A stretch of 31,547 bases of DNA from positions 1 through 31,547 of the forward strand of contig CAYFWF010000048.1 of the NCBI GenBank assembly GCA_964346815.1. The letters are read 5' to 3'. This document shows, piece after piece, positions 8,606 through 16,751 of this stretch (position 1 is its first letter; every line of letters starts with the position of its first letter). The notes under the pieces were generated by a model. That model was not told the DNA's origin and searched no databases. It saw nothing but the letters and a program-made list of their open reading frames with translations. Source of the stretch: CAYFWF01 sp964346815. GTDB taxonomy: Bacteria > Acidobacteriota > Aminicenantia > Aminicenantales > Aminicenantaceae. A program made the position numbers and the translations under genes.

Positions 8606-9466
8606 TCAAGGCACTCTTCCTCTGAAAAGAGAGTAGGTAAAAAAAGCATAGTAATCCGGCAGCTTCAGGATAAAATCCGGAGATTCAGGCTCAGAGAGGT
8701 GCCGATACTCAGCCCAAATATCAGGGGTGAGCTCTTCTTTCGCCCCTTCCCAGCGCATCTCCATAAGTGCGGAGAGGGCATGGAGTATTTTTTCGCTCAA
8801 AGGTGCATGAAAGCTTACAGCGAACGTCTGCACCGATGCCTCATTCAAACCCGCTTTCCTGAACCATCCCAAGGCACGCAGATAATGGTTTTGAGGGCTC
8901 ATCCCTGAATGAAAAGGAGCCACACCTGCAGATGTTGCGTTCAGTCGGGCCTCCAGCACCGGATACCCGGGAAGCAGCATTTGAGAGGAATAGATCAAAA
9001 GGGCGATTTGCCCGCCAGGATTCACCACCCGTGCAAGCTCTTTTATCAGGGACAGCGGTTCTTCGGCAGGATAACCCGCAGCGTCTGCGCTCCAGAGCCA
9101 ATCGAAGCTGTCATCCTCGAAAGGAAGTCCATTGATATCCCCATGCCTGAAGGATATCCGGTCGGATTGCCTGACCCTCTCAACCAGTTTCTCCGCCAGG
9201 CACAAAAACTCCCAGTTGATATCCATCCCGGTTACGTGCCCGCGAGGTCCCACTGCTTCAGCCAACGAGAGAGCCTGAAGACCGATTCCACACCCCGCAT
9301 CCAATCCGCGGCTTCCCTGCGGAAGCTGGAGAGACCTGATAACCTCACGAACGACAGACTCCCTCAGGGGATGGGTGACGACCAGTCTTTGTAAGTAGCG
9401 ACGCGTCTCAGGTTTGGATGTGTCGGTCAAATATTCATCGATCAAATCTCGAATGTGGTCAAACAT
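8606..9466 (-). CDS. Class I SAM-dependent methyltransferase
   Basis: The protein has a Rossmann methyltransferase core with SAM motif I LDAGCGIGLQ (Asp56-x-Gly58-x-Gly60 counted from the chosen start), an acidic strand-2 end (TGMDIN), the motif HGDINGLPFEDDSFDWLWS and post-motif ARVVNPGGQIALLIYS. This is the UbiE/Methyltransf_11 pattern, acting on an unknown, probably small or lipid substrate. The C-terminal 130 residues are helical and not diagnostic. The frame extends to an ATG at 9496 without a ribosome site. The ATG at 9466 has AACGGAG 8 nt upstream and gives 286 residues, so it is preferred. It is convergent with the double-receiver gene, with only 14 bp between the stops. Confidence 0.82.
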   Translation of the reverse strand: MFDHIRDLIDEYLTDTSKPETRRYLQRLVVTHPLRESVVREVIRSLQLPQGSRGLDAGCGIGLQALSLAEAVGPRGHVTGMDINWEFLCLAEKLVERVRQSDRISFRHGDINGLPFEDDSFDWLWSADAAGYPAEEPLSLIKELARVVNPGGQIALLIYSSQMLLPGYPVLEARLNATSAGVAPFHSGMSPQNHYLRALGWFRKAGLNEASVQTFAVSFHAPLSEKILHALSALMEMRWEGAKEELTPDIWAEYRHLSEPESPDFILKLPDYYAFFTYSLFRGRVP

Positions 9467-9629
9467 AACGATAACTCCGTTTCTCTCCTTCATCATCCAG
9501 GCATACAGACTGGGAAAGAATCATTTTATTAAAATAAATCCAGATAATAAAGGGATGGACTTTGTTCGTAATGACACCTGGATTTATATGCTGCTGCTTC
9601 TCTCAGCAATTCCGATGAAAAGCTGGTTA

Positions 9630-9659
9630 TTGACCCATAGGATTATTTAGGACTACAAT
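9630..9659 (+). promoter_or_regulatory. Candidate promoter for cohesin-like lipoprotein
   Basis: TTGACC at 9630-9635 and TACAAT at 9654-9659, 18 nt apart, lie 23 bp before the lipoprotein ATG. The region between the divergent methyltransferase and lipoprotein genes is otherwise featureless. Confidence 0.45.
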
Positions 9660-9682
9660 ATCCATGCCCGGAAAGGAAGCCA

Positions 9683-10213
9683 ATGAGGCAACGAATGTCA
9701 AAGCGCCTGATATTTATGCCGCTCTTCGTTTTTATGACCATACTGCTTGCATGTAAAAGCAATTCCACCTCTCCAGAGCCGCCTGAAACCTCAGGCCCCC
9801 CTACAGTGTCTCTTTCGTGCAGTCCGACCTCAGGAGGAACGGCTACGGTTGTGAGTGTAACGGTCTCCATCGCAAATAACCAGAATGAGGTAAAGTCTTT
9901 TGGATTGGAAATCTCGTTCGACACCGATATGTTTAAGCTCCAAAGTGTGAGCGGAGAAAATCTAACGGAAGGCTGGGCAACAGTAGACGGAAACGAGATC
10001 GTCCCGGGAACAGTGAGAATCGGTGCTTTCGCTGGATCGGGGCCCTCGATTCAGGCAGAGAGTAACGGCAGTCTGGCAATAGTCAAGTTTGAAGTCACAT
10101 GCCCGGGCTGCAGCAGTGGACAGCAAAGCCAGTTCTGTATCACAAAACTTTTCGACGACATAGAGGAAATGGAACAAAATCCTTCGTGCATCACTTTCAC
10201 TTTCACGAAATGA
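9683..10213 (+). CDS. Lipoprotein with cohesin-like beta-sandwich domain
   Basis: The 176-residue exported lipoprotein has a basic N-terminus, a hydrophobic stretch and a lipobox ending LLAC (Cys24). A Ser/Pro-rich linker follows. The remaining residues (about 41-175) show the pattern of cohesin-type sandwich domains: PTVSLSCSPTSGGTATVVSVTVSI, then GLEISFDTDMFKLQSV, then GTVRIGAFAG and SLAIVKFEVTC. In cellulosomal systems cohesins bind dockerins; outside them such domains are general adhesion modules, and no dockerin is visible here. Several Cys in the C-terminal half (CPGC, C, C) could form disulfides. An internal ATG at 9695 (MSKRL) is an alternative start with a similar signal. The gene stands alone, divergent from the methyltransferase. 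Confidence 0.75.
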   Translation: MRQRMSKRLIFMPLFVFMTILLACKSNSTSPEPPETSGPPTVSLSCSPTSGGTATVVSVTVSIANNQNEVKSFGLEISFDTDMFKLQSVSGENLTEGWATVDGNEIVPGTVRIGAFAGSGPSIQAESNGSLAIVKFEVTCPGCSSGQQSQFCITKLFDDIEEMEQNPSCITFTFTK

Positions 10214-10452
10214 TGAAATCGACTCTCCTGAAGTATTCAAAACACGAACATTCCAAGACAGAAAAAAAGGACAGAGGCAGTGAACTCAGGCAAGAGGTTG
10301 GGCTGAAGGATCGATCGAGTCAGGTCGTGAGGCCAGTGGGAGCCCGGCATCATAGGCCGGGCCTCCCGATAGCAATGATACCGCTATTCCGAATTTGGCC
10401 TCATTTCCCCGAGATAATTGAGTCGGCAAAAATGCGGAGTCGTTGAAATTCT
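10214..10452. terminator. Hairpin between convergent genes, possible bidirectional terminator
   Basis: Between the lipoprotein stop and the beta-helix gene stop lies an 11-12 bp GC-rich stem with one bulge (10338-10348 with 10356-10367, arms GGGAGCCCGGC and GCCGGGCCTCCC). No T-run follows on either strand, so it may be a Rho-assisted stop, a small repeat element, or a transcript stabiliser. Nothing else is seen in this gap. Confidence 0.45.
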
Positions 10453-11913
10453 TTACCTTCTTATTTTTCCCTTTTTGGTTCTTTTCGGCTCTTGGCTTTC
10501 ACTCCCTGCACAATCCAGATCCAACACCGAGCCATATTCATAAGCACCGATATCGTATCCATTTCCCGCTGGCCTTTTCATACATTCACAGTCCACCAGC
10601 GGTGCACTCTCCGAAGTGCCCGCGTCGACAGCAGGACTCTGGCCATCCAGATGGAGATCGACATCCGGCCAGCCACTGATGAAGACAGGGTCGGATGTGA
10701 CATCCCCGTTGCCTTGTCCAGAAGCCGCAGTCCAGGTTCCATTTCCGATCTCTGTTCTGGAAAACTCTGGATCTCCCTGCACAAAGGCTGCTAGAATCTC
10801 AGCATCCTCTCGGCTCCAAAACAGATTGTTACTCTCGCTTGCCAGATTGACTCCCTCTCCTAAATAAATTCCGGTAGGAGAACCCACCTGCGGTCCGGTA
10901 TTGAAGGCGAAGAGGTTGTTGGATAACAGGAGATCGATCTCAGCAGGTATTCCGTTTTCAGGGTAGCCAGCAACAAAGGAATAGTCTCGATCGCTGAAGC
11001 TCGGATCCCACATATTGAAAGCTATCGTGTTGTTCACAACTTCATAGGAACCAGGATAAATTCCTATTACAACTGGAGATATTCCTGTCCCCCACACCAC
11101 ATTATTTTCTACCCGTCCTCCTGACCAGAGTTTTATGCCGCTCCGATAGGTACGAATGATTTTGTTTCGCCGCACCACGATTCCAGAGATATAGCCTTCT
11201 GTATCCCTGGAATTCAAGTCGATGCCATCACCGCTCATGTCATGAATGTAACAGTTTTCGACAAGAATGTTTTCTCCCCGCTCGACAGCGATGCCGTCAG
11301 CTGCGTAAGAAGGCTCCTCCCCTGACGCGGCTCCCCTTATTTCAAGATTCCGAAAAGTCATTCGATATCCCGGGCCTGGAGTACAATCGACAGCGGTATA
11401 TACCGGATTCTGGATAAGGCTGTCCTCGAGAACGATATCGGAGACAGGCCCATCTATGGGAGGCTGTCCGGAATCTCCCCAAGTGATGCGCACCCCTGTT
11501 TCTCCTCCTGCTATTGTCAATCCTTTCAGTCTTATGTGATGATTATCCCCTCTGAGCCAGACTTTCCAATCGGATTCTCCCTCTATTCTCAAATTAAACA
11601 CTTCGACGTATGCACACCCTTTAGTAAACTCTACTCCCTCGAGAGTGGCTATCTCTTCCTGTGCTGCAGTGAACTGTATGGGCATATCTTCTGCGCCTGA
11701 TATTTTGAAGACGACTTCTTCTTTATATGTGCCAGTATGAATGATGACCGTGTCGCCTGGACTCACCGAACCTGCCGCGTGCTGCACAGTGAGCCAAGGA
11801 CTCGATAGAGTGCCTGGGTTTGAATCGTTACCTGAAGGAGAAACGTGATACTCCACTGACCAGGCCACGGATGTCAGGACACAGAAAATCAAAATAAATG
11901 GAAAATATCTCAC
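10453..11913 (-). CDS. Secreted right-handed beta-helix protein
   Basis: The 486-residue exported protein has a signal peptide (about 1-19, ending SVAWS). The start of the mature form, YHVSPSGNDSNPGTLSSPW, matches the DUF1565 entry segment of pectate-lyase-like proteins. The body shows stacked parallel-helix rungs with repeated asparagine-rich turns (for example IVVRRNKIIRTYRSGIKLW, VENNVVWGTG, YEVVNNTIAFNMWD). The end has a DLHLDGQSPAVDAG...YDIGAYEYG motif common to outer surface beta-helix proteins. The fold is often polysaccharide-binding or -cleaving; no catalytic set can be assigned. The start is a GTG with no clear ribosome site. The terminal KRTKKGKIRR is an unusual basic tail. It is transcribed toward the cohesin-like gene. 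Confidence 0.85.
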   Translation of the reverse strand: MRYFPFILIFCVLTSVAWSVEYHVSPSGNDSNPGTLSSPWLTVQHAAGSVSPGDTVIIHTGTYKEEVVFKISGAEDMPIQFTAAQEEIATLEGVEFTKGCAYVEVFNLRIEGESDWKVWLRGDNHHIRLKGLTIAGGETGVRITWGDSGQPPIDGPVSDIVLEDSLIQNPVYTAVDCTPGPGYRMTFRNLEIRGAASGEEPSYAADGIAVERGENILVENCYIHDMSGDGIDLNSRDTEGYISGIVVRRNKIIRTYRSGIKLWSGGRVENNVVWGTGISPVVIGIYPGSYEVVNNTIAFNMWDPSFSDRDYSFVAGYPENGIPAEIDLLLSNNLFAFNTGPQVGSPTGIYLGEGVNLASESNNLFWSREDAEILAAFVQGDPEFSRTEIGNGTWTAASGQGNGDVTSDPVFISGWPDVDLHLDGQSPAVDAGTSESAPLVDCECMKRPAGNGYDIGAYEYGSVLDLDCAGSESQEPKRTKKGKIRR

Positions 11914-12069
11914 TTTATCAATCCGTATGTCATCATACTCTCAGTCGTACACCAGTATCAAGATTTGGATTGCATTCATAAGAATCCTTTGATATAAATT
12001 TTTTAACATAAAATCTATGATGATGACTCCAGGCCCAACAAATCTGGATAATTCAGGAAAGGATAAAGC

Positions 12070-12326
12070 ATGAAAAAAACATTGGTTTGTGGTGCAGGCG
12101 GATTCATCGGAAGCCATCTGGCCAAAAGGCTCAAAAAGGAGGGATACTGGGTCAGAGGCGTGGATTTGAAATATCCTGAGTTTTCCGAAACAGCGGCAGA
12201 CGAATTCCTGATTCTCGATCTGAGAGATCAAAAGAACTGCGAAAGGCCGTGACGACACCTGAAGGTCGGCCCCTGGATGAAGTCTATCAACTGGCCGCTG
12301 ATATGGGAGGGGTTGGATTTCTATAG
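12070..12326 (+). pseudogene. Broken NAD-dependent epimerase, GDP-mannose 3,5-epimerase-like
   Basis: The first 60 codons are a clean Rossmann N-terminus (VCGAGGFIGSHLAKRLKKEG, then VDLKYPEF and LDLRDQKNCE), then the frame stops at 12250-12252. In the next frame the family's following motif continues immediately (AVTTPEG...DEVYQLAADMGGVGF) to a stop at 12324. A single missing A in the run before position 12246 explains the shift. The LAADMGG block is typical of GDP-mannose 3,5-epimerases and relatives. The remaining two thirds of the gene are absent. It is therefore a decayed sugar-nucleotide gene, not a small protein, although a 60-residue product could still be translated from the intact ATG. 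Confidence 0.75.
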
Positions 12327-12511
12327 GGAAATCTGCTGCGCCATGGGTAAGAGCGCCAGGTTTCCTGACTTTCTCGAAAACGTCCAAGAAAGTGGGTCGA
12401 AACTCTCTGAACCTTCGCTCAAATCTATTTTCCGGACCTTTTCCGCTGGCTCGCTCTTTCGACTACGATATAAGCCCCACCGGCCTCGAAGTCACGGTCT
12501 GCTGAATCTCA

Positions 12512-12718
12512 TCAATCGGTGTGAAAGACCTCCTTCATAGGCATCCATTTCAGTCCTGTATCCACATTCAAGCCTTCGAGAAAATCTTCCATATCTTTAT
12601 CGACCTTTTGACCCGCACATTCAAAATAGGCGAACAGCAATCCCTCCCTCAAAAAGATGGAGTAGTTGCGGATAATTCTACATTTTTCTTTATTTAATAA
12701 CCGACAAAATACTTTCAC
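12512..12718 (-). pseudogene. Fragment resembling L-rhamnose mutarotase
   Basis: The minus-strand frame contains RIIRNYSIFLREGLLFAYFE, then a DMEDFLEGL segment, then LKWMPMKEVFH. This order matches the second half of L-rhamnose mutarotase (RhaM/DUF718): the NYSIFL strand, the LLFAYFE strand and the terminal KEVFH motif. The first part of the family, with the catalytic region, is missing, and the usual Trp-rich segment before the end is shortened. I read it as a decayed fragment next to the broken epimerase. Assignment rests on motif order only. Confidence 0.45.
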
Positions 12719-13123
12719 CCAACATAAAAACCGGCTGAAATCAAGTCAATCTATGTGGGGAATTTCAGCTTTTTTCTGGAAATTGGGAACCAAAGACCGC
12801 ATCAGCAGCGGAAGACGGTATCTCCAAAACAGTCTCATTGACGGCGAACCGTCATCTATTTACAATTCAGTAATCATTCATCCCATTTACCTTCAAGCGC
12901 CATTAAGCCAGAGCAGCGGATTTATGCGAAGGAGGTCGATCGATATGATTGACCTTGAATTGAGATTGCTATAGACTGAAAGCGCAATACAATGAGGCAT
13001 AAGGGGAAAAGTGAGGATCATCGGCCAAACTAATGGGATGCATCCATATTTTGAAAGCGGGCCAATAACAGAACAGCCAAAACTCAGGCTGTTTGAGAAT
13101 CGGTCATAAATAAGGAGGCCAAG
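12719..13123. other. Non-coding stretch with a possible terminator
   Basis: No gene is supported here. An 8-bp stem GCTGAAAT/ATTTCAGC (12734-12741 and 12762-12769) with a 20-nt loop is followed by six T (12770-12775), which could stop plus-strand transcription leaving the pseudogene area. The rest probably holds the promoter of the amidohydrolase, though I cannot pin it down. Confidence 0.35.
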
Positions 13124-14209
13124 ATGGGAAACGATTATCGCATCATCGACAACCACGTGCATATCGCTGGGCGGGGCGATGTGTTTCGAGAAGACCTGTA
13201 CTGGTCGAAAAAATTTGAAACAGGGATAGGATTCCAGGCTCTTAAAACACTGAAGGGGTGGACGTTCAAGCGGGTCGGTGATCAACGCATGGTCGATGAG
13301 CTGCTGAAACAGGCACGAAAACTGGAACAAGTCGACCATATCGTAGTCCTGGCATTCGACAATGTCTATGACGATGACGGGACTTACAGAGGACCGCACC
13401 AGGACAACATGGACCGGTCCCTCTCCACAATCTACGTCAGCAACAAATTCGTCAGCGGACTGTGCACAGAGAATCCCCAACTTCTTCTTGGAGTCTCTGT
13501 CCATCCTTTCCGCAACGATGCCGAAGCAGAGCTTGAACAGTATAAAGCGAATGCCGTGCTGTGCAAATGGATCGCTTCTTCCCAACTGATAGATATGTCT
13601 CCGGAGAACCGCCTCGCACAGGAAAAATTAACCAGGTTTTATAAAAAGCTCGTGGAGATCGATCTTCCCCTTCTCTTCCACACCGGAGTCGAAACCTCCA
13701 TCCCTGCTCCGGCCAAGGGATATGAACAGTACAACTCCCCAAAATATATCGAATCCGCTCTGGATCTGGGAGCCACTGTCATACTCGCACACTGCGGATG
13801 TTCCTACCTCGACATCATCCAGGACAACGTCGTGAAGGAGGTCATCGATTTATTCCAAAAACAGAAGAATCAAGGTAAAGATTGGAAGCTCTATGCGGAT
13901 ATTTCCGCCCTGTTTTCCCCCTTCAGAAAATCGAAGATTCTCGATGAAATTTTCCAGAATATCCCGGCTTCAAAGCTGATATACGGCAGCGACTTCCCCA
14001 ATCCGGCAAAAGGCCGGAAGGAATGTATTTTGAGACCTTTTCTGCGTTTTCGAAAAGCCAATCTGCTCAATCGGTACCATAGAATTGCATCGAAATGGCT
14101 GAAAAGATATTATTCTCATGAAGATTGTCAATTTATCCTGACCAACTTCCACCGGGTGCTGGATGGATTGGGGAGGGGACATCTCGTAAAAAAGATGGAT
14201 GAAGATTAG
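13124..14209 (+). CDS. Amidohydrolase family (amidohydro_2, TIM-barrel) protein
   Basis: The 361-residue metal-dependent hydrolase or decarboxylase of the amidohydrolase_2 group shows the expected barrel ligands. These are the NHVHI motif after strand 1 (His11, His13), His186 in LLFHTGVE, His223 in VILAHCG and Asp290 in LIYGSDFP. Lys148 (VLCKW) sits where relatives carry a strand-4 residue, but whether it is a ligand is uncertain. The substrate is unknown; relatives act on aromatic carboxylates and cyclic amides. AAGGAGG lies 6-7 nt before the ATG. It is followed by a ketoacyl synthase gene 113 bp downstream in the same direction. The spacing contains a hairpin, so expression may be linked but not tightly coupled. 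Confidence 0.87.
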   Translation: MGNDYRIIDNHVHIAGRGDVFREDLYWSKKFETGIGFQALKTLKGWTFKRVGDQRMVDELLKQARKLEQVDHIVVLAFDNVYDDDGTYRGPHQDNMDRSLSTIYVSNKFVSGLCTENPQLLLGVSVHPFRNDAEAELEQYKANAVLCKWIASSQLIDMSPENRLAQEKLTRFYKKLVEIDLPLLFHTGVETSIPAPAKGYEQYNSPKYIESALDLGATVILAHCGCSYLDIIQDNVVKEVIDLFQKQKNQGKDWKLYADISALFSPFRKSKILDEIFQNIPASKLIYGSDFPNPAKGRKECILRPFLRFRKANLLNRYHRIASKWLKRYYSHEDCQFILTNFHRVLDGLGRGHLVKKMDED

Positions 14210-14232
14210 ATATGCAGCCGCCAGAGCCCTGA

Positions 14233-14267
14233 CCAAGGAGGTTTGCTCAGATCTCGAGCCACCTTGG
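14233..14267 (+). promoter_or_regulatory. Hairpin between amidohydrolase and ketoacyl synthase genes
   Basis: CCAAGGAGG (14233-14241) pairs with CCACCTTGG (14259-14267) with one mismatch, and an inner GCTC/GAGC pair extends the stem. It contains a ribosome-site-like AAGGAGG in its 5' arm. It could stabilise the transcript or affect read-through into the downstream gene. No T-run follows. Confidence 0.35.
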
Positions 14268-14322
14268 AGGAGGAAGCCGAGGGACATATCGACCGACCGT
14301 TGCCCTTTGGAGGAGTAATGAA

Positions 14323-15354
14323 ATGACTAAACATGCAAAAATCTCCGGAACTGGCTCCTATTTACCAAAACAGCGGATTTCCAATGAACAGATGCAAAAA
14401 ATGGTCCGCAATTTCGATCCAGAAAGAGCAGGAATGCCCTTTCCTTTGTGGGTCGAAAAGGTAACCGGAATAAAGACAAGGTGCCTGGTGAAAGATGAGG
14501 ATGCCGAGATGATGGCCGCTCAAGCATCTCTTCAGGCTCTGGAAGCTGCAGAAATGAAAGCCAATGACATAGATTTTATTATCGCATCCAGCTTCACTCA
14601 GACAAGAGATATTCCCAACTTCGCCTGTTCGCTCGGGTATATGATCGGAGCCGATAAGGTGGGAGGTTTTCCTTTAAACACCGCTTGTGCGGGCTTTATC
14701 TATGGCCTCTCTCTTGGATATGCTCTGATCAAGTCCGAGATCTATACGAATGTCCTGGTGGCCTCCTCGGAAGCCCTTTCCAGAGTGGTCGATTATGGAG
14801 ATCCCAGTACCGCAGTTCTTTTTGCTGACGGTGCTGGCGCTGCAGTGCTCCAGGCCTGCGAAGAAGGCGGAATTTGCAGTCCACCCTATTTGACTTCCGA
14901 TTTTTCGGACCACATCTATCTCAATAATTCAGATGCCGTAAATCCTCAAGAGAGGATCGAAAACCAGGGTAAAGAATATTTGCCCCGCAGCATGCTCTAT
15001 ATGCCGGGCGGTCCTCACGTTCTCAAAAGGGCAGTAAACGGCATGGCTGAAGCTCTGCTCAAGGCTCTAGAGCAAAGCCCTTATGCACTCGAGGATTTGG
15101 AAGTGATCATTCCGCATCAAGCGAACCTGCGTATTACAGATGGTCTGATCATCAGACTAGGGGTTCCCAAAGAAAAAGTCTCCAGGATTATCCACTCGAT
15201 CGGCAACACTTCCGGAGCCTCGGTGGCCATAAGTTTGGATCTGGCTTTCAGGGGTCAAGCAGATGATGTAAAAATAAACTCGGGTGATATCGTCGGCCTG
15301 ACGGCGATCGCAGGCGGATACAGTGCTGGTGCGATTATCTTTAAACACGTGTAA
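14323..15354 (+). CDS. 3-oxoacyl-ACP synthase III (FabH-like)
   Basis: This is a thiolase-fold condensing enzyme of 343 residues with the complete KAS III triad: Cys122 in NTACAGF, His265 in IPHQANLRI and Asn295 in SIGNTSGAS. The glycine loop near the end (AIAGGYSAGAIIF) is also typical. FabH-type enzymes start fatty acid synthesis by joining acyl-CoA to malonyl-ACP, and relatives make ketides or long-chain products. An insertion around residues 200-225 (NNSDAVNPQERIENQGKEYL) is as in many FabH-like paralogues. No other fatty acid genes are nearby, so a specialised role is possible and I do not give the symbol fabH. GGAGGAG lies 7 nt before the ATG. A start at 14318 would stop after two codons, so 14323 is right. 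Confidence 0.9.
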   Translation: MTKHAKISGTGSYLPKQRISNEQMQKMVRNFDPERAGMPFPLWVEKVTGIKTRCLVKDEDAEMMAAQASLQALEAAEMKANDIDFIIASSFTQTRDIPNFACSLGYMIGADKVGGFPLNTACAGFIYGLSLGYALIKSEIYTNVLVASSEALSRVVDYGDPSTAVLFADGAGAAVLQACEEGGICSPPYLTSDFSDHIYLNNSDAVNPQERIENQGKEYLPRSMLYMPGGPHVLKRAVNGMAEALLKALEQSPYALEDLEVIIPHQANLRITDGLIIRLGVPKEKVSRIIHSIGNTSGASVAISLDLAFRGQADDVKINSGDIVGLTAIAGGYSAGAIIFKHV

Positions 15355-15484
15355 GCTGGTACGCCCAAGCGGACAACTTTAGAACCTATTTTTCCTCAGA
15401 TTTACTCCGGCAGAAGGTTCATGCTGTTAATGAAATAATAAGATTGACTTAAATTCAATTTGACTTAGTGGAGGAAGATATTAT

Positions 15485-15527
15485 AGCTTTGTATCAATCA
15501 ACAGAGGAAGTAAGGGATGAAAAAACT
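15485..15527 (+). repeat. Duplicated leader, copy A
   Basis: The 43 nt from AGCTTTGTATCAAT through the start codon and first codons of the lipoprotein gene recur with only four changes at 17717-17759, before another lipoprotein gene. The block includes the ribosome site (AGAGGAAG, AGAGGAGG in copy B). Upstream of copy A are two TTGACTTA elements that may be promoter -35 sequences. Confidence 0.75.
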
Positions 15528-16017
15528 ACTTTTGATTTTGCCTTTGGTCTTTCTGCTTTGTTTTACTTTTGGCTGCCAGAAGGCTGAAGATGTGGCTGAA
15601 GAGCCTGGAGTTGAACCTTTATCTGATGAGGACATAGCAGCTATTAAAGCAATTGGTCCTGCAATGGATAAAGCTGCTCTTGCTGGAGACTTTGATGCAG
15701 CACTGGCTGTGTTTACCGAGGATGTACTGGTGATGGGTCCAAATAGCCCAACATTCCAGGGACGCTCAACCTGGCTGGAAATAGTAAATTCCTTAGGTAT
15801 GACAGTCACAGAACATGTGCTCGAATTTGTAGAAGTTGATGGCTACGGAGACATCGCTTATGCTAGGGGAGTTTGGAAAGAGGCATATAATATTGAAGGT
15901 GTTGAAGAGCCACATAAGGATGAGGGTAAAGCGCTTGGGATTCTTCGTAAACAGCCTGATGGTTCTTGGCTTATAGCAGTCTGGTGCTGGAACACAGACT
16001 TGCCTTTACCTGAGTAA
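15517..16017 (+). CDS. Lipoprotein with SnoaL/NTF2-like (DUF4440) domain
   Basis: The 166-residue exported lipoprotein has a hydrophobic signal (MKKLLLILPLVFLLCF) and lipobox FTFGC (Cys20). After an acidic linker comes an alpha-plus-beta cone domain of the NTF2/SnoaL type: AIKAIGPAMDKAALAGDFDA, then a VFTEDVLVMGPNSPTFQG strand pair, then a VEVDGYGDIAYARGVW segment and terminal DGSWLIAVWCWNTD. DUF4440-type proteins bind small hydrophobic ligands or act as simple enzymes; nothing here identifies a substrate. It is the first of three lipoproteins with nearly the same signal peptide. The domain differs clearly from the other two, which resemble each other. Confidence 0.8.
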   Translation: MKKLLLILPLVFLLCFTFGCQKAEDVAEEPGVEPLSDEDIAAIKAIGPAMDKAALAGDFDAALAVFTEDVLVMGPNSPTFQGRSTWLEIVNSLGMTVTEHVLEFVEVDGYGDIAYARGVWKEAYNIEGVEEPHKDEGKALGILRKQPDGSWLIAVWCWNTDLPLPE

Positions 16018-16057
16018 TTCATATCGCTTTTACAGATACGAAATAAGAGGAGGAAAC

Positions 16058-16600
16058 ATGAAAAACTTATGCATAATTCTACCTTTGGCTTTGATTTTAT
16101 GCTTCATGGTCGGCTGCCAGGACAAGGGAGCAATGGCAGAGCTTGAAGAGTTCAGGGCACAGGCAGCACTTGAGGAGGAGAACATTGAGCTAATTAAAGG
16201 TTTGTTTGAGGAATTAAAAAAAGGCAATGCCGAGATTTGGAAGGAACTGTGTGCGCCCGAATTGGCATACTACTCTCCGTCCAATAGTCCTGAACCAATG
16301 TCCCTGGACGAAACAATTGAATGTTCTCAGATGGCTTTTGAGGGTTTTCCTGACATTAATTTGAAGATCCATGAACTCATTGCAAAGGGAGATAAAGTTA
16401 TAGCCTGGTTCACTGAGACAGGCACTCACGAAGGAGAATATCACGGTATCCCTGCTACAGGGAATAAGATTGAACTTGGTATCATTACTATATTCTATAT
16501 TAAAGAGGGGAAAATAGTTGAGGCGAGGGAAGAAGCAGATAGTCTGGGAATGATGCAACAACTCGGCATGGAGCTTAAGCCGAAGGAGGGGGAGGAATAA
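16058..16600 (+). CDS. SnoaL-like (ester cyclase type) lipoprotein, paralogue 1
   Basis: The 180-residue lipoprotein has a lipobox FMVGC (Cys20), a short helical linker rich in Glu and Ala, and a SnoaL_2-like domain. The family pattern is visible: LIKGLFEELKKGNAEIWKEL, LAYYSPSNSPEPMSLDETIE, FPDINLKIHELIAKGDKVIA and GEYHGIPATGNKIE, then a closing EGKIVEAREEADSLGMMQQLG. These domains occur in polyketide cyclases and many exported proteins of unknown role. The gene is the sister of the one at 17749, sharing the signal, the domain and an almost identical C-terminus. AGGAGG precedes the ATG by a short gap. It lies 40 bp after the first lipoprotein and may share its transcript. Confidence 0.85.
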   Translation: MKNLCIILPLALILCFMVGCQDKGAMAELEEFRAQAALEEENIELIKGLFEELKKGNAEIWKELCAPELAYYSPSNSPEPMSLDETIECSQMAFEGFPDINLKIHELIAKGDKVIAWFTETGTHEGEYHGIPATGNKIELGIITIFYIKEGKIVEAREEADSLGMMQQLGMELKPKEGEE

Positions 16601-16686
16601 AAGAGAGCTATCAGGAAAATTAAACCCATCAACCTACTGATTACGAATCCCTTCTAATTCACCTTACGATTCACCCCAAAAGACTA

Positions 16687-16715
16687 TTGACCTATTTCTA
16701 AAGGCGAAACAATAT
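16687..16715 (+). promoter_or_regulatory. Candidate promoter for the coupled lipoprotein-barrel pair
   Basis: TTGACC at 16687-16692 and CAATAT at 16710-16715 with 17 nt between. The block immediately upstream, CCCCAAAAGACTA, matches that of the candidate promoter at 7757 almost base for base. The ATG of the proline-rich lipoprotein is 37 bp downstream. Confidence 0.45.
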
Positions 16716-16751
16716 ATTATCAAAAACTTTATAGAGAAGAGAGATACGCCT

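Noticed and set aside
12277..12540. 87-codon plus-strand reading frame after the broken epimerase
   Set aside because: It is in a different frame from the epimerase remains it overlaps (DEVYQLAADMGG) and shows no family features.
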